Shown here piece after piece: positions 16,856-25,848 of a stretch of DNA of 64,000 bases (position 1 is the stretch's first letter; every line of letters begins with the position of its first letter). Under the pieces are notes generated by a model. It had not been told where the DNA came from. It was given only the letters and a program-made list of their open reading frames with translations, and searched no databases. Source of the DNA: an uncultured Erythrobacter sp. (lineage in GTDB: Bacteria > Pseudomonadota > Alphaproteobacteria > Sphingomonadales > Sphingomonadaceae); assembly GCA_947502815.1 (NCBI GenBank), contig CANNBH010000001.1, positions 2,142,818 to 2,206,817 of the forward strand, read 5' to 3'. Made by a program: the position numbers and the translations under genes.

Positions 16856-17227
16856 ATGCTGTATCCTCGCCGCCCTTTCCTCTTGTTTGCGATGCTGTTG
16901 GCTATTGGTCTGCGCACAGTGTTGGGCGCTCCGTGTTGCTTGGCTCCGGCACAAGCGGCCGAAGTTTCTGGCGTATTGGATCACGCTCATCACGCCGACC
17001 ATTCTGACGTTTCGATAAGCACTGATGACCCGCATTCAGGCCACGCCGATGATCCTTCGGCAAAGCCTTGCTGTTCCGCTTGCGGGCCAACGCTTCCGCC
17101 TGAGATGACGCCGTTTGCCGCGCGCAGCATCATCCGCGATTTGCCCGCTCCAATGCCCATTCGCGCGCTGGAAACGCGCCCTCCCTTTCCCGCCTATGAT
17201 GCGACGGGGCCGCCGCTCCTGATCTGA
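16856..17227 (+). CDS. Small exported Cys/His-rich protein, metal-linked
   Basis: The 123-aa product has a signal-like N-terminus (FLLFAMLLAIGLRTVLGAP, then CC). It carries an HAHHADHSD cluster and a CCSACG motif, a layout seen in small DUF2946-like proteins that accompany copper or other metal resistance genes. Metal binding is inferred from residue content only. The next gene, whose product is Met/His-rich, starts 32 nt later, so the two are probably an operon. Confidence 0.6.
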   Translation: MLYPRRPFLLFAMLLAIGLRTVLGAPCCLAPAQAAEVSGVLDHAHHADHSDVSISTDDPHSGHADDPSAKPCCSACGPTLPPEMTPFAARSIIRDLPAPMPIRALETRPPFPAYDATGPPLLI

Positions 17228-17246
17228 AGACAACACATTCAGATCA
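17220..17246. repeat. 9-bp perfect inverted repeat between the metal-linked genes
   Basis: TGATCTGAA (17220-17228) and TTCAGATCA (17238-17246) are exact reverse complements around a 9-nt spacer. The left arm includes the stop codon of the first gene. The right arm ends just before the Shine-Dalgarno CTAGGAG of the second. It could be an intercistronic RNA hairpin that sets relative expression or mRNA stability, or a regulator site. Confidence 0.5.
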
Positions 17247-17259
17247 CTAGGAGTATTTT

Positions 17260-18357
17260 ATGAAATCGCTATCCAAGGCGGGTGTTTCACTCGTCATCGC
17301 CAGCTGCGCATTCGCGGCTTCCCCCGCTGTTGCCGATGCAAATCACGACAATGGCCCCGACAATTCTTCTGCTATCAACGCTCTTGACCATGCACCCATT
17401 GGCGTCATGGGCGATCATCGCCACGCCAAGGGCGAATGGATGGTCAGTTACCGTGTGATGCACATGGATATGGCTGGTGCTCAGATCGGCACGGAAACCG
17501 CCACACCGGAGCAGATCGTCACCACCATCCCCAACCGCTTTTTTGGCGAAACAGGCCAACCGGCGACGCTTCGCATCGTGCCCACAAGCATGCGGATGGA
17601 CATGCATATGGCAGGCATGATGTATGGTCTCTCCGATGACGTAACAATCATGGCTATGGCCAATTATGTGACCAAAGAAATGGATCACACCACCTTTCAA
17701 GGCGGCACTGGCACCACCGAATTGGGCACATTCCGCACCACCCCGGCCGGTTTTGGCGACACCAAGATCGCCGCTTTGATCGGGCTGACGGACACCGTCC
17801 ACGTCAACGCTGGTCTGTCCCTGCCAACGGGATCAATCACGCAAACGGACGATATCCTAACCCCGATGGGCGACAATCCGACCGTGCGCTTACCCTATCC
17901 GATGCAGCTTGGTTCGGGGACGTTCGATTTGGAGCCCGGCGTGACCTATCGCGATCAAACCGGCCGGTTTGGCTGGGGCGCGCAGGTGCGCGGAACCATA
18001 CGGCTGGGCGACAATGATCAAGGCTACGCGCTGGGTGACCGCGCGATGGCAACCGCTTGGTTGGCTGCGTCATTGACCCAAGGGATTGCGCTATCGGGCC
18101 GGATTGAGGCCCAAACCTTGGGAAGCGTGAATGGAATTGACCCTAACATTATCGGGCCTGTTCAAACCGCGGATCCCGATTTTCATGGCGGCGAAAGCGT
18201 TACCGGTCTGATTGGTTTAAACTTTGCCGCCACAAATGGCGCGCTGCGTGGGTGGCGTTTTGGGATCGAAGGCGGGGTTCCGATTGTTCAAAACCTCAAC
18301 GGACCACAAATGCCAACAGACTTTACGTTCACAGCAGGCGTTCAGAAGAGCTTTTGA
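17260..18357 (+). CDS. Outer-membrane transporter-like protein, Met/His-rich
   Basis: The 365-aa protein has a Sec signal (cleavage near AVADA, residue 28) and then beta-strand-rich sequence ending FTFTAGVQKSF, with a terminal Phe as in outer-membrane barrels. It resembles the family annotated as transporter/MetA-pathway phenol degradation proteins that sits beside copper genes in sphingomonads. Runs such as MHMDMAG and MRMDMHMAGMMYG (residues about 65-130) could bind Cu(I)/Ag(I). Its role is probably metal-related transport or sequestration, but this is inferred. A bidirectional terminator follows. Confidence 0.65.
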   Translation: MKSLSKAGVSLVIASCAFAASPAVADANHDNGPDNSSAINALDHAPIGVMGDHRHAKGEWMVSYRVMHMDMAGAQIGTETATPEQIVTTIPNRFFGETGQPATLRIVPTSMRMDMHMAGMMYGLSDDVTIMAMANYVTKEMDHTTFQGGTGTTELGTFRTTPAGFGDTKIAALIGLTDTVHVNAGLSLPTGSITQTDDILTPMGDNPTVRLPYPMQLGSGTFDLEPGVTYRDQTGRFGWGAQVRGTIRLGDNDQGYALGDRAMATAWLAASLTQGIALSGRIEAQTLGSVNGIDPNIIGPVQTADPDFHGGESVTGLIGLNFAATNGALRGWRFGIEGGVPIVQNLNGPQMPTDFTFTAGVQKSF

Positions 18358-18394
18358 GCTAGGCCAGAGACTTTGGTCTTAAGGGTCGCAGGAG

Positions 18395-18430
18395 AGGGAC
18401 GGCTTGGCTTAATGCCAAGTCGTCCCTTTT
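18395..18430. terminator. Bidirectional terminator between convergent genes
   Basis: AGGGACGGCTTGGC (18395-18408) pairs with GCCAAGTCGTCCCT (18414-18427) with one G.T, around TTAAT, then a T run. The A-rich equivalent on the other strand is weaker, but the location between two convergent genes suggests it serves both. Confidence 0.85.
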
Positions 18431-18451
18431 CGCCTCATCGCCGCTTTTCCG

Positions 18452-19291
18452 TTAGGCGAAGACGCCGCGATAATCATGCTCAGATTTGAACTTGGCCAAC
18501 ATACCCGGGATCATGAACAGGTCTCCCACTATCCAGCACATCCAAATTACGATCCCGATCAATCCAAGTGGAGGAAAGATGAAAAGGGAGACTAGGCTGC
18601 CGAACCATAGGCCCACTTGAAAAATCGCGCTGTCTTTTTGACCGCAGTAAAAACGGTGAACAGAAAACTGACCAAGCACGAACCACAATACATAAGCGAG
18701 CCCGACATTGCGGGTCGTAGGGTCGCCAAAAATGTAACCAGAACCAGAACTTGGGCCGGAACCAACGCGGGCAGCGCCGCCAGAACCATCGGCCAATCCA
18801 CCGTTGTTTACCGCGCCGTATCGTGCAGGTTGATTGCGAGCCATGCCGCGCGCGGCGGCGCGAATTTCGGCTTCCTGCACGGCGCTCAGCCCACCGGCAG
18901 TGGATCCTGCTTCGCCGCTTTCTCCACTGTCAGCATTCATAGGCCGTGCAGGGCGCGGCTCAGGACGCGACATATTGCGCAAATTGATCAAGGGGTCATC
19001 TTCGACGGGAACAACCGGCGCAGGTTTTGGGGCCCGTGTGGGAATGGCTTCAGCTTCGGCTCGGCGGGCGCGCTCTGACGCGATGAATGCTTGACGCCTG
19101 GCGGCTATTTCATCTGGATCGACGGCAGATTCTTGTGCCGATATAGCGTTTGGAAGCGGCGCATCTTGCTCTGAAATCTGCTCTGAAACGGGGGTGGTGT
19201 CAGCTTGCGCAGGCACGGGCCTGCCCGGTGCGGTCGCACCAATTGAGGACACCGCCTGCCCCGCAGCCAATCCCTTTCTTCCGAAACTCAT
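18452..19291 (-). CDS. TM2 domain-containing protein
   Basis: The 279-aa protein has a long disordered Pro/Ala/Glu-rich N-terminal part (about 1-190). A C-terminal TM2 domain follows: RNVGLAYVLWFVLGQFSVHR, FYCGQKDSAIFQ, then two helices ending PPLGLIGIVIWMCWIVGDLF. TM2 proteins are inner-membrane proteins of unknown function. MSFGRKG was chosen as the start; an 11-codon longer one exists. The gene is divergent from the helicase gene, with a 259-bp intergenic gap in which I see no clear element. Confidence 0.75.
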   Translation of the reverse strand: MSFGRKGLAAGQAVSSIGATAPGRPVPAQADTTPVSEQISEQDAPLPNAISAQESAVDPDEIAARRQAFIASERARRAEAEAIPTRAPKPAPVVPVEDDPLINLRNMSRPEPRPARPMNADSGESGEAGSTAGGLSAVQEAEIRAAARGMARNQPARYGAVNNGGLADGSGGAARVGSGPSSGSGYIFGDPTTRNVGLAYVLWFVLGQFSVHRFYCGQKDSAIFQVGLWFGSLVSLFIFPPLGLIGIVIWMCWIVGDLFMIPGMLAKFKSEHDYRGVFA

Positions 19292-19550
19292 TGCGATCCC
19301 TTCAGGCCCCTCTTGCTGATGCAATACCTGCTGGGGGTTAACAGTGAATTATTGGTTTTCCCTGGGTTTGGTCTCAGGATCTGCTTTCAAGCGATGATAT
19401 CTTGCCGCCGGGCATCTCGTATTCGGTGTAAGAACTGCGCACCCGTTTGCCCCTTCAGATCATTCCTCGCAGAACCTTTCGGTCCAAAAGCCACAGAACT
19501 ATCGGCAACGCTCGTTTACTTATCGCAACCATATCCGCATCATCGCATTC

Positions 19551-22370
19551 GTGGCTCATCCCTCTGCCCTTCCCGCGATTGCGCCTGTTCCTTTGCCCGC
19601 GCTTCATGCGAGCCATGGGGGCAATTGGCTGCGCCCGGCCAATGGGCAGACGAGCGCGGTTTCCAAGGGCGAGGCAATCATGGCCGCCGCCGACACGCCG
19701 ATCCTGATGCTAAACGCACCCTTGGTCGCCAACCGGCTGGGCTATCCTGATCTGTCGGGGCTGGATTTGCTTGAACTGTTCGCCTTTGTGCATCCGGCAC
19801 GGTTTTGTGTGCCGACCCCGCGCGGGCTGGCGCAGGCTCTGGAATTGGAAGAACCTGCGGGTGATGACCATGTGCCCGATTTCCTCCAACTCGCAGCAGG
19901 CGCGATGATTGCTGCATGCGAGGACCCGGAATGGTTTGAGCGAGCCGGTGCATGGAGCGCATTGCAATCGCTAGAGCGGCTGCGCTGGCCGTGGGCGCAG
20001 GTGATCAAACCGCATGTTGCGCAGCCAAAAGCGGCGGAGAAATGGCTGTTTTCCACTTTGCCGGAATGGGAGGAAGCGGGCGAACGCGCGCCGCCCCGTC
20101 AGGTTGAATTGCCCGTAGATCAAGTGCTCGATCAACTGGACGCCCTAACCGGTGACGGTGCGGAAAAACGCGCCGGTCAGCGCGAATATGCGGCCAATGT
20201 CGCGCGCATTTTCTCGCCCCGCGACCGGCGCGAAGTGCCGCATATTGCGCTGGCTCAGGCGGGAACCGGCATTGGCAAGACTTTGGGCTATCTCGCCCCG
20301 TCCTCTTTGTGGGCTGGTGCGTCCGGCGGCACGGTTTGGGTGTCGACTTTCACAAAGAACCTGCAACGCCAATTGCGCAGTGAAAGCAAGCGCGCTTGGC
20401 CGGTAAAACGCCCCGATGGGACACCGCCAGTTGTGGTGCGCAAGGGGCGCGAGAATTACCTCTGCCTGCTTAATCTAGAGGATGCATTGCAAGGCGGCTT
20501 TGCCGGGCGTCCGGCGATCCTTGCCCAATTGGTGGCGCGTTGGGCGGCCTTTACCCGCGACGGCGATATGATTGGCGGCGATCTGCCCGGCTGGCTGGGC
20601 ACATTGTTCCGCAAACGCGGCATTGCGGCGCTGACTGATCAGCGCGGTGAGTGCATTTATGCCGGCTGTCCGCATTACCGCAAATGCTTCATCGAACGCT
20701 CGGCCCGCGACAGCGCGCAGGCCGATCTGGTGATCGCCAACCACGCGCTGGTGATGGTCAACGCCGCAAGAGGCCGCGACCATGCACCCCAACACTCTGG
20801 GCGCCCGACACGCGTTATCTTCGATGAGGGCCACCACGTTTTTGAGGCCGCGGACAGCACCTTTGCCGCGACCCTCTCAGGTCAGGAAGCGATTGAATTG
20901 CGCCGCTGGATCATGGGGCCAGAGCGCAAGAACAGAGGGCGCAGGCGCGGCCTTGCTGCGCGGCTAGCCGATGTTGCGAGCTATGATGACGAGGGCGGCG
21001 AAGCGATTGAGGATGCGTGCGAAGCGGGTAAGGCGCTGCCTGGCGATGGCTGGCTTCAACGCTTGCACGAAGGGGAGCCATCGGGGCCGATAGAAACCTT
21101 GCTCGGCGCGGTGCGCACCGCCACCTATGCCCGCGACGAATCCGGCGGACAGGAGGCAGGATACGGCATTGAAACAGAAGCCAGCGGCCTACCCGGTGAT
21201 GTGATCGAAGCGGCAGGCGCAGGCGCGCAGGCTCTCGCCGCCATACGAACCCCGCTGATCCGGTTGGGCGGGCGGCTTGAGGCGATTATGACCGATCCGC
21301 CCGACTGGCTTGATGGACAGGGACGCGCCCGGATCGAAGGGGCGCGGTTCTCGCTGCAATGGCGGGTCGATCTGCTCACCGCATGGGAAAGTTTGCTGGC
21401 GCGGTTGGGCGGACCGGCGGACCCGGAATTTGTTGATTGGCTCGCCGTCGACCGATCAGACGCGCGCGAATTTGATGTGGCGATCCACCGCCGCTGGCTC
21501 GATCCAATGAAACCCTTCGCCAAGACTGTGCTTGAGCCCGCGCACGGCGTCATGCTGACCAGCGCGACTTTGACCGATCGGATTGGTGCAGAGGCTGGCG
21601 ATCCATGGCAGTCCGCGATTCAGCGATCCGGAGCAGGCCATCTGGAAAGCCAACCGCTGCTCTCCGCCGCCGACAGCCCGTTCGATTATGCCGCCCGCGC
21701 CGAAGTCCTCATCGTGACCGACGTCAAAAAAGGCGACCTTCCCGGGCTTGCCGGAGCATACGCCCGCCTAATCGAAGCCAGCGGCGGCGGCGTCCTTGGC
21801 CTGTTTACCGCAATCCGCCGGATGCGCGCCGTGCATGGGCGGATCGCCGACCGCTTGGCACGCGAAGGGCTGCCGCTTTACGCGCAGCATGTAGACCCGA
21901 TCGACACCGGCACTTTGGTTGATATTTTTCGCGACGATCCGCGCGCCAGTCTGCTGGGCACAGATGCCTTGCGAGACGGAGTGGACGTGCCCGGGCGGAG
22001 CCTGCGATGCGTGGTGCTTGAGGCGGTGCCGTGGCCGCGCCCCAACATCCTGCACAAGGCCCGCCGCGCCGCCAACGGAGGGAGCGCGCATGACGACCGC
22101 CTCATCCGAGCCCGCATCGCCCAAGGGTTTGGCCGCCTGATCCGCAACAAAGATGATGCCGGGCATTTCGTCGTCCTGTCATCAGCCTTTCCATCGCGCC
22201 TGCTCACCGCCTTTCCCGAAGGAACCGCCGTGCGCCGCGTGACGTTGGAGGAGGCGTTGGAACGCGTAGCCAGCGGAATGATCGGCCCCGACCCAATCGG
22301 CAAAGATATGACAGCGCCCGCTGAACCGGCTGGAATAATGGGCGCAGAATTGCCAGATAGCGGATCATGA
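19551..22370 (+). CDS. DinG/Rad3-like ATP-dependent DNA helicase
   Basis: This is a 939-aa superfamily 2 helicase. Walker A is QAGTGIGKT near residue 240 and the DEAH-type Walker B is VIFDEGHH near 425. Four cysteines between them (CLLN, CIYAGC, HYRKCF) fit the Rad3/DinG Fe-S cluster. Helicase motif VI-like sequence (RIAQGFGRLIR) lies near the C-terminus. It unwinds 5'-3' structures such as R-loops in repair. The first 40 residues (LPALHASHGGNW) precede the SKGEAIMAAADTPILMLNAP core; I keep GTG 19551, but the ATG at 19681 cannot be excluded. It overlaps the next gene by 4 nt. Confidence 0.88.
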   Translation: MAHPSALPAIAPVPLPALHASHGGNWLRPANGQTSAVSKGEAIMAAADTPILMLNAPLVANRLGYPDLSGLDLLELFAFVHPARFCVPTPRGLAQALELEEPAGDDHVPDFLQLAAGAMIAACEDPEWFERAGAWSALQSLERLRWPWAQVIKPHVAQPKAAEKWLFSTLPEWEEAGERAPPRQVELPVDQVLDQLDALTGDGAEKRAGQREYAANVARIFSPRDRREVPHIALAQAGTGIGKTLGYLAPSSLWAGASGGTVWVSTFTKNLQRQLRSESKRAWPVKRPDGTPPVVVRKGRENYLCLLNLEDALQGGFAGRPAILAQLVARWAAFTRDGDMIGGDLPGWLGTLFRKRGIAALTDQRGECIYAGCPHYRKCFIERSARDSAQADLVIANHALVMVNAARGRDHAPQHSGRPTRVIFDEGHHVFEAADSTFAATLSGQEAIELRRWIMGPERKNRGRRRGLAARLADVASYDDEGGEAIEDACEAGKALPGDGWLQRLHEGEPSGPIETLLGAVRTATYARDESGGQEAGYGIETEASGLPGDVIEAAGAGAQALAAIRTPLIRLGGRLEAIMTDPPDWLDGQGRARIEGARFSLQWRVDLLTAWESLLARLGGPADPEFVDWLAVDRSDAREFDVAIHRRWLDPMKPFAKTVLEPAHGVMLTSATLTDRIGAEAGDPWQSAIQRSGAGHLESQPLLSAADSPFDYAARAEVLIVTDVKKGDLPGLAGAYARLIEASGGGVLGLFTAIRRMRAVHGRIADRLAREGLPLYAQHVDPIDTGTLVDIFRDDPRASLLGTDALRDGVDVPGRSLRCVVLEAVPWPRPNILHKARRAANGGSAHDDRLIRARIAQGFGRLIRNKDDAGHFVVLSSAFPSRLLTAFPEGTAVRRVTLEEALERVASGMIGPDPIGKDMTAPAEPAGIMGAELPDSGS

Positions 22371-23446
22371 TCGGGGAAGCTGACTATCTGTTGCGGGTGC
22401 TAACAATTGGGAGCAACTTGATGTTGCTCGCCTTGATTACAGCTGCCCAAATCCGTTTTACCATCAAGGTGCCATTGATGGGGATGATCATCGGGGTGAT
22501 TGGCTATCTGCTCAATTCAACTCCTTTGATGACGAGCGACGGCCCACTCGACCCGTTGATCGATTTGGTGTCGATGTCTACCCCCTTTTGGATCTGGTTG
22601 TTTTCAAGGAGGCTGTTTGAGCGCAGCCCAACCAACCGGATCATGATAGCCGCTGCCAGTGTGATGGCGCTTGGTTGGTTCCTCGCAAATTTCGTCCCTA
22701 TGACCTCACCGACGGGTTTTCTGATCCTGCATTTCGGTTCTCTCGCACTTATCGCCGATCTGGTGCGGGTCGGTGTTTTCGGGCGCGATGATGACCTTGT
22801 TGAACAACGCCGCATAATCCGGCTTTGGCTTCCACTTTTGGTTGCCGCGCAGGCCGGTCAAATCCTGCTTTTCGAAGTGATCGAAGCTGCATCAGGCATT
22901 GAGGGGCGGTATCCACTGGGGTCGCTGATCAACACGCTTGTGACGTTCCTGATCTGCCTGTTCTCAGGGCTCGCCTTGTTCAAAGCGGATCCCGAATTGC
23001 TGTTCCGGACGGAAGAGGCTCCGGATCAAGACGACGCGACAGAGCCATTGAGCCTGTCACCGTCCGAAACCGTACTGCATGAAAAGCTAACTGAGGCGAT
23101 GAAGCAGGGTGTTTATCGCGAACCCGGTCTGACGATTGCCGGCCTTGCCGATCAGCTCGACACGCCAGAACACAGGCTGCGCGCATTGATCAATCAGGGC
23201 CTTGGTTATCGCAATTTCAGCGCCTTCCTAAACCGCCACCGGATCGCAGAAGCGCGCGAAAAGCTTGTGGACCGGGAGTATGTCGACACCCAGGTGCTCA
23301 CCATTGCAATGGATTTGGGGTACAATTCGTTGCCCACCTTTAACCGCGCCTTTCGCGGCGAAACCGGCACAACCCCTAGTGATTTCAGACGCTTGGCAAT
23401 TTCCGGTAACGAATCCCCCGCCCTCGAGGACGCTGGTCAAAACTGA
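22367..23446 (+). CDS. AraC-family regulator with 7-TM N-terminal domain
   Basis: The 359-aa protein has seven hydrophobic segments in residues 8-205 and a C-terminal AraC DNA-binding domain (about 245-345). The domain ends with the typical second helix-turn-helix (TIAMDLGYNSLPTFNRAF, then GTTPSDFRR). Such proteins sense a membrane or external signal and bind DNA from the inner membrane. The start codon overlaps the helicase stop (ATGA), so it is translationally coupled to an unrelated gene. A terminator follows. The downstream hydroxylase gene is a possible target. Confidence 0.85.
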   Translation: MIGEADYLLRVLTIGSNLMLLALITAAQIRFTIKVPLMGMIIGVIGYLLNSTPLMTSDGPLDPLIDLVSMSTPFWIWLFSRRLFERSPTNRIMIAAASVMALGWFLANFVPMTSPTGFLILHFGSLALIADLVRVGVFGRDDDLVEQRRIIRLWLPLLVAAQAGQILLFEVIEAASGIEGRYPLGSLINTLVTFLICLFSGLALFKADPELLFRTEEAPDQDDATEPLSLSPSETVLHEKLTEAMKQGVYREPGLTIAGLADQLDTPEHRLRALINQGLGYRNFSAFLNRHRIAEAREKLVDREYVDTQVLTIAMDLGYNSLPTFNRAFRGETGTTPSDFRRLAISGNESPALEDAGQN

Positions 23447-23454
23447 AAAACAAA

Positions 23455-23484
23455 GGTCAGTTTCGAAATTGACCGTCATTTTTT
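23455..23484 (+). terminator. Rho-independent terminator
   Basis: GGTCAGTT (23455-23462) pairs with AATTGACC (23467-23474), one G.T pair, around TCGA; the sequence GTCATTTTTT follows. It separates the AraC gene from the hydroxylase gene. Confidence 0.75.
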
Positions 23485-23555
23485 GGCAGTGATAAGATTT
23501 TCCGCGTGGCGACCGCCAGAAACTGTGTCATCAACTCTTTCAGGAGCATTCAACG

Positions 23556-24509
23556 ATGACCGTGATGACCCAACTGGCCGCTTTGAGCGCACAGATAGAG
23601 GCAGAACCAGCCTACACCCTTCCCTATATTGCTGAACGGGTCGGCGCGCACTTTGCCAATGTGCTCTATTTCGATCTTGGGCGCTATTTGATCGCGGCTG
23701 GCGTGATGACGGTCTTCATCCTTGTCTTTCGCGGCTGGTTTGGGGCGCGGCGCATCCAAGCCCGCTCCGCCAATCGCAAGGATTATGCACGCGAGGTTCT
23801 GTCGTCACTGCGCACGGTGATCGTGTTTGGGGTGACGACATTGGCGACCTTGATTGGGCGCGAGGCTGGGATCATCAACCTCAACATAGAATCCGCGCCT
23901 TTGATAACTGTCGTATGGCAATTTGCGTTGATCGTGGTGCTGCATGATGCCTATTTCTATTGGATCCACCGGGCGATGCATACAAAACGCCTGTTCAACG
24001 CCACCCATTTGCATCATCACAAATCGCGCACGCCAACCCCTTGGACTTCATACAGCTTCTCCAGTTGGGAAGCCGCGGCGGAGGCTGCATTTGTACCGCT
24101 GTTCTTGTTGCTCACCAGCACGCTGGGCTTGGCCTATGCCGGTTTCGCCATGTTCCTGTTCCTCTGGCACATGATCATCCGCAATGTGATGGCGCACACC
24201 GGCCATGAAATCTTCCCCGCTGGCTGGGTTGATAGCCCCTTGACTAGCTGGATCAGCACCACGACGCACCACGATCTGCACCATTCTACGGGCCACAATT
24301 ACGGGTTCTATTTCACATGGTGGGACAGATGGATGGGCACAGAACATCCGCGTTATGCCGAGGAATTTCGTAAGAACGCAAAACCCCTGCGCCTGCCCAG
24401 CTTTGGCCCGCGCACGGCCGAACGGATCAGCGTGTTCATGGCGGCCATGCTCGCCTCTGCGGTAACGCTCAACACGTGGACCATCGCGGTCGAAACAGGT
24501 CTTGGTTAG
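23556..24509 (+). CDS. Sterol desaturase / fatty acid hydroxylase family protein
   Basis: The 317-aa integral membrane protein has the eight-His di-iron pattern: HDAYFYWIHRAMH, HLHHH, HTGHE and TTHHDLHHSTGHNYG. Family members hydroxylate or desaturate lipids, carotenoids or hopanoids with O2. The substrate here is not given by the sequence. CAGGAG lies upstream of ATG 23556. It is monocistronic after a terminator and directly downstream of a membrane AraC regulator. Confidence 0.88.
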   Translation: MTVMTQLAALSAQIEAEPAYTLPYIAERVGAHFANVLYFDLGRYLIAAGVMTVFILVFRGWFGARRIQARSANRKDYAREVLSSLRTVIVFGVTTLATLIGREAGIINLNIESAPLITVVWQFALIVVLHDAYFYWIHRAMHTKRLFNATHLHHHKSRTPTPWTSYSFSSWEAAAEAAFVPLFLLLTSTLGLAYAGFAMFLFLWHMIIRNVMAHTGHEIFPAGWVDSPLTSWISTTTHHDLHHSTGHNYGFYFTWWDRWMGTEHPRYAEEFRKNAKPLRLPSFGPRTAERISVFMAAMLASAVTLNTWTIAVETGLG

Positions 24510-24742
24510 ACCCCGGGTTGATCTTCTTTTGCAGTGATCGGCGTCTCCTCATACCGATCGCCGCGCGCACAGCCTGCTCATTGTCTTTTAGGTATCCTCC
24601 CCAGGGGTTTTGCAATCGCGTGCCTCGGCATGATTGCGCCAACCGACAATGAGTGGCTGTGCGCATTTGCATAAGCGCCATTCACTTTCTAAGGACGCGA
24701 GTGGCATGGTGGTGTCGCCGCAGCATTGGGGATGGTAATTTC

Positions 24743-25285
24743 GTGAAAATTCTGGGTCTCCTGCGCCATGCAAAGTCCGAATGGGATGATATGGCAAAGC
24801 GTGATTTTGATCGCGGTTTGAACGATCGCGGACGGCGCGGGGGCGTTTTGATTGGCGAGCACATCCGTTCGCATGGCATCAAATGGAACCGGCTCGTCGC
24901 CAGCCCAGCAGTGCGAGTGAAAGAGACACTGCAATGCGCTTTGCCCGAAATCACACCGGTATTTGAAGACAAACTGTACCTCGCCAGCCCTGATACGATT
25001 GTTGAGACCGCGCAGGCGCATTGTGCGTCGGATGACGCAGAAGAGGCCGACACGATCCTGATCGCCGCGCACAATCCCGGCTTGCAAGAATTGCTGTTTG
25101 ACCTCGTTTCGCCCAGCCACGAAAATGATCTGTTCCATGAGGCCAGCGTTAAATTCCCCACTGCGACTTTTGCGGTATTAGAATGCAATGTGGAACGGTG
25201 GGCGGATCTAAAAAACCACTGCGCGAAATTAGTGCATTTTGCCCGGCCGCGCGACCTTGACCCCGATCTTGGGCCGGAATTTTAG
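24743..25285 (+). CDS. SixA-like phosphohistidine phosphatase
   Basis: The 180-aa histidine-phosphatase family protein begins MKILGLLRHAKSEWDD, where RHAKS is the RHG-type catalytic motif near residue 8. A second catalytic stretch is ILIAAHNPGLQELLFDL. It resembles SixA, which dephosphorylates phospho-His on signalling proteins. The GTG at 24743 is favoured over a 30-codon longer frame because the family starts immediately before this strand. The 233 bp upstream hold nothing I recognise. Confidence 0.85.
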   Translation: MKILGLLRHAKSEWDDMAKRDFDRGLNDRGRRGGVLIGEHIRSHGIKWNRLVASPAVRVKETLQCALPEITPVFEDKLYLASPDTIVETAQAHCASDDAEEADTILIAAHNPGLQELLFDLVSPSHENDLFHEASVKFPTATFAVLECNVERWADLKNHCAKLVHFARPRDLDPDLGPEF

Positions 25286-25294
25286 GTCACCCCC

Positions 25295-25750
25295 TCACCC
25301 GACCAGCACCGTACGCGGCCCCGGCCCCTTGCTGCTGAGCTGATCGTCAGGGTTGTAGATCGCGCATTTTTCAAGGCTTAGACAACCGCATCCAATGCAG
25401 CCGTCCAGCCGATCACGCATCCGCTCCATTTCAGCAATTCGGCCTTCGATCCGATCGCGGATGGCGGCGCTGATGACGCGCCAGTCGCGCGCGGTTGGCG
25501 TGCGCCCATGCGGCAAGGTGCGCATAGCCTCGTCAATTTCTCCAAGCGTTAGCCCGAGTTGCTGAGCGATCAGAATAAAACTGACGCGCCGCAGGTCGGA
25601 ACGCAGAAACCGCCTTTGGTTGCCGCTGGTGCGCACAGGTTCGATCAGGCCCTTTCCCTCATAAAATCGGATAGCCGACACCGATAGGCCAGTGCGGCGT
25701 GCCATTTCACCAATGGGAATTAGGTCACGAGAGGAGAGAGTTTTGGCCAT
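25295..25750 (-). CDS. soxR: Redox-sensitive activator SoxR
   Basis: This is a 151-aa MerR-family regulator. The winged-helix domain (DLIPIGEMARRTGLSVSAIR) is followed by a dimerisation helix and the [2Fe-2S] motif CIGCGCLSLEKC with Cys 118, 121, 123 and 129, the same spacing as E. coli SoxR. Oxidation of the cluster activates transcription in response to redox-cycling compounds. MAKTLSS is taken as the start; MQRSMAKT four codons earlier is possible. It is divergent from a VOC gene, with a SoxR box between them. Confidence 0.95.
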   Translation of the reverse strand: MAKTLSSRDLIPIGEMARRTGLSVSAIRFYEGKGLIEPVRTSGNQRRFLRSDLRRVSFILIAQQLGLTLGEIDEAMRTLPHGRTPTARDWRVISAAIRDRIEGRIAEMERMRDRLDGCIGCGCLSLEKCAIYNPDDQLSSKGPGPRTVLVG

Positions 25751-25776
25751 GCTGCGTTGCATAACGCAGAAATAAC

Positions 25777-25807
25777 TTGATCTCAAGTTAAGTTGAGGTT
25801 GCATGAT
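25777..25807 (+). promoter_or_regulatory. SoxR box and 19-bp-spaced promoter of the VOC gene
   Basis: TCTCAAGTTAAGTTGAGG (25781-25798) read on the other strand is CCTCAACTTAACTTGAGA, 16 of 18 identical to the enteric soxS operator. It is framed by a -35 candidate TTGATC (25777-25782) and a -10 candidate CATGAT (25802-25807) with a 19-bp spacer, the long spacer that MerR-family activators require. This points to direct SoxR activation of the rightward gene. Confidence 0.8.
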
Positions 25808-25848
25808 GGTTGCACGAGATGATTCGCAAACAAGCAGGAGGCTATTCA

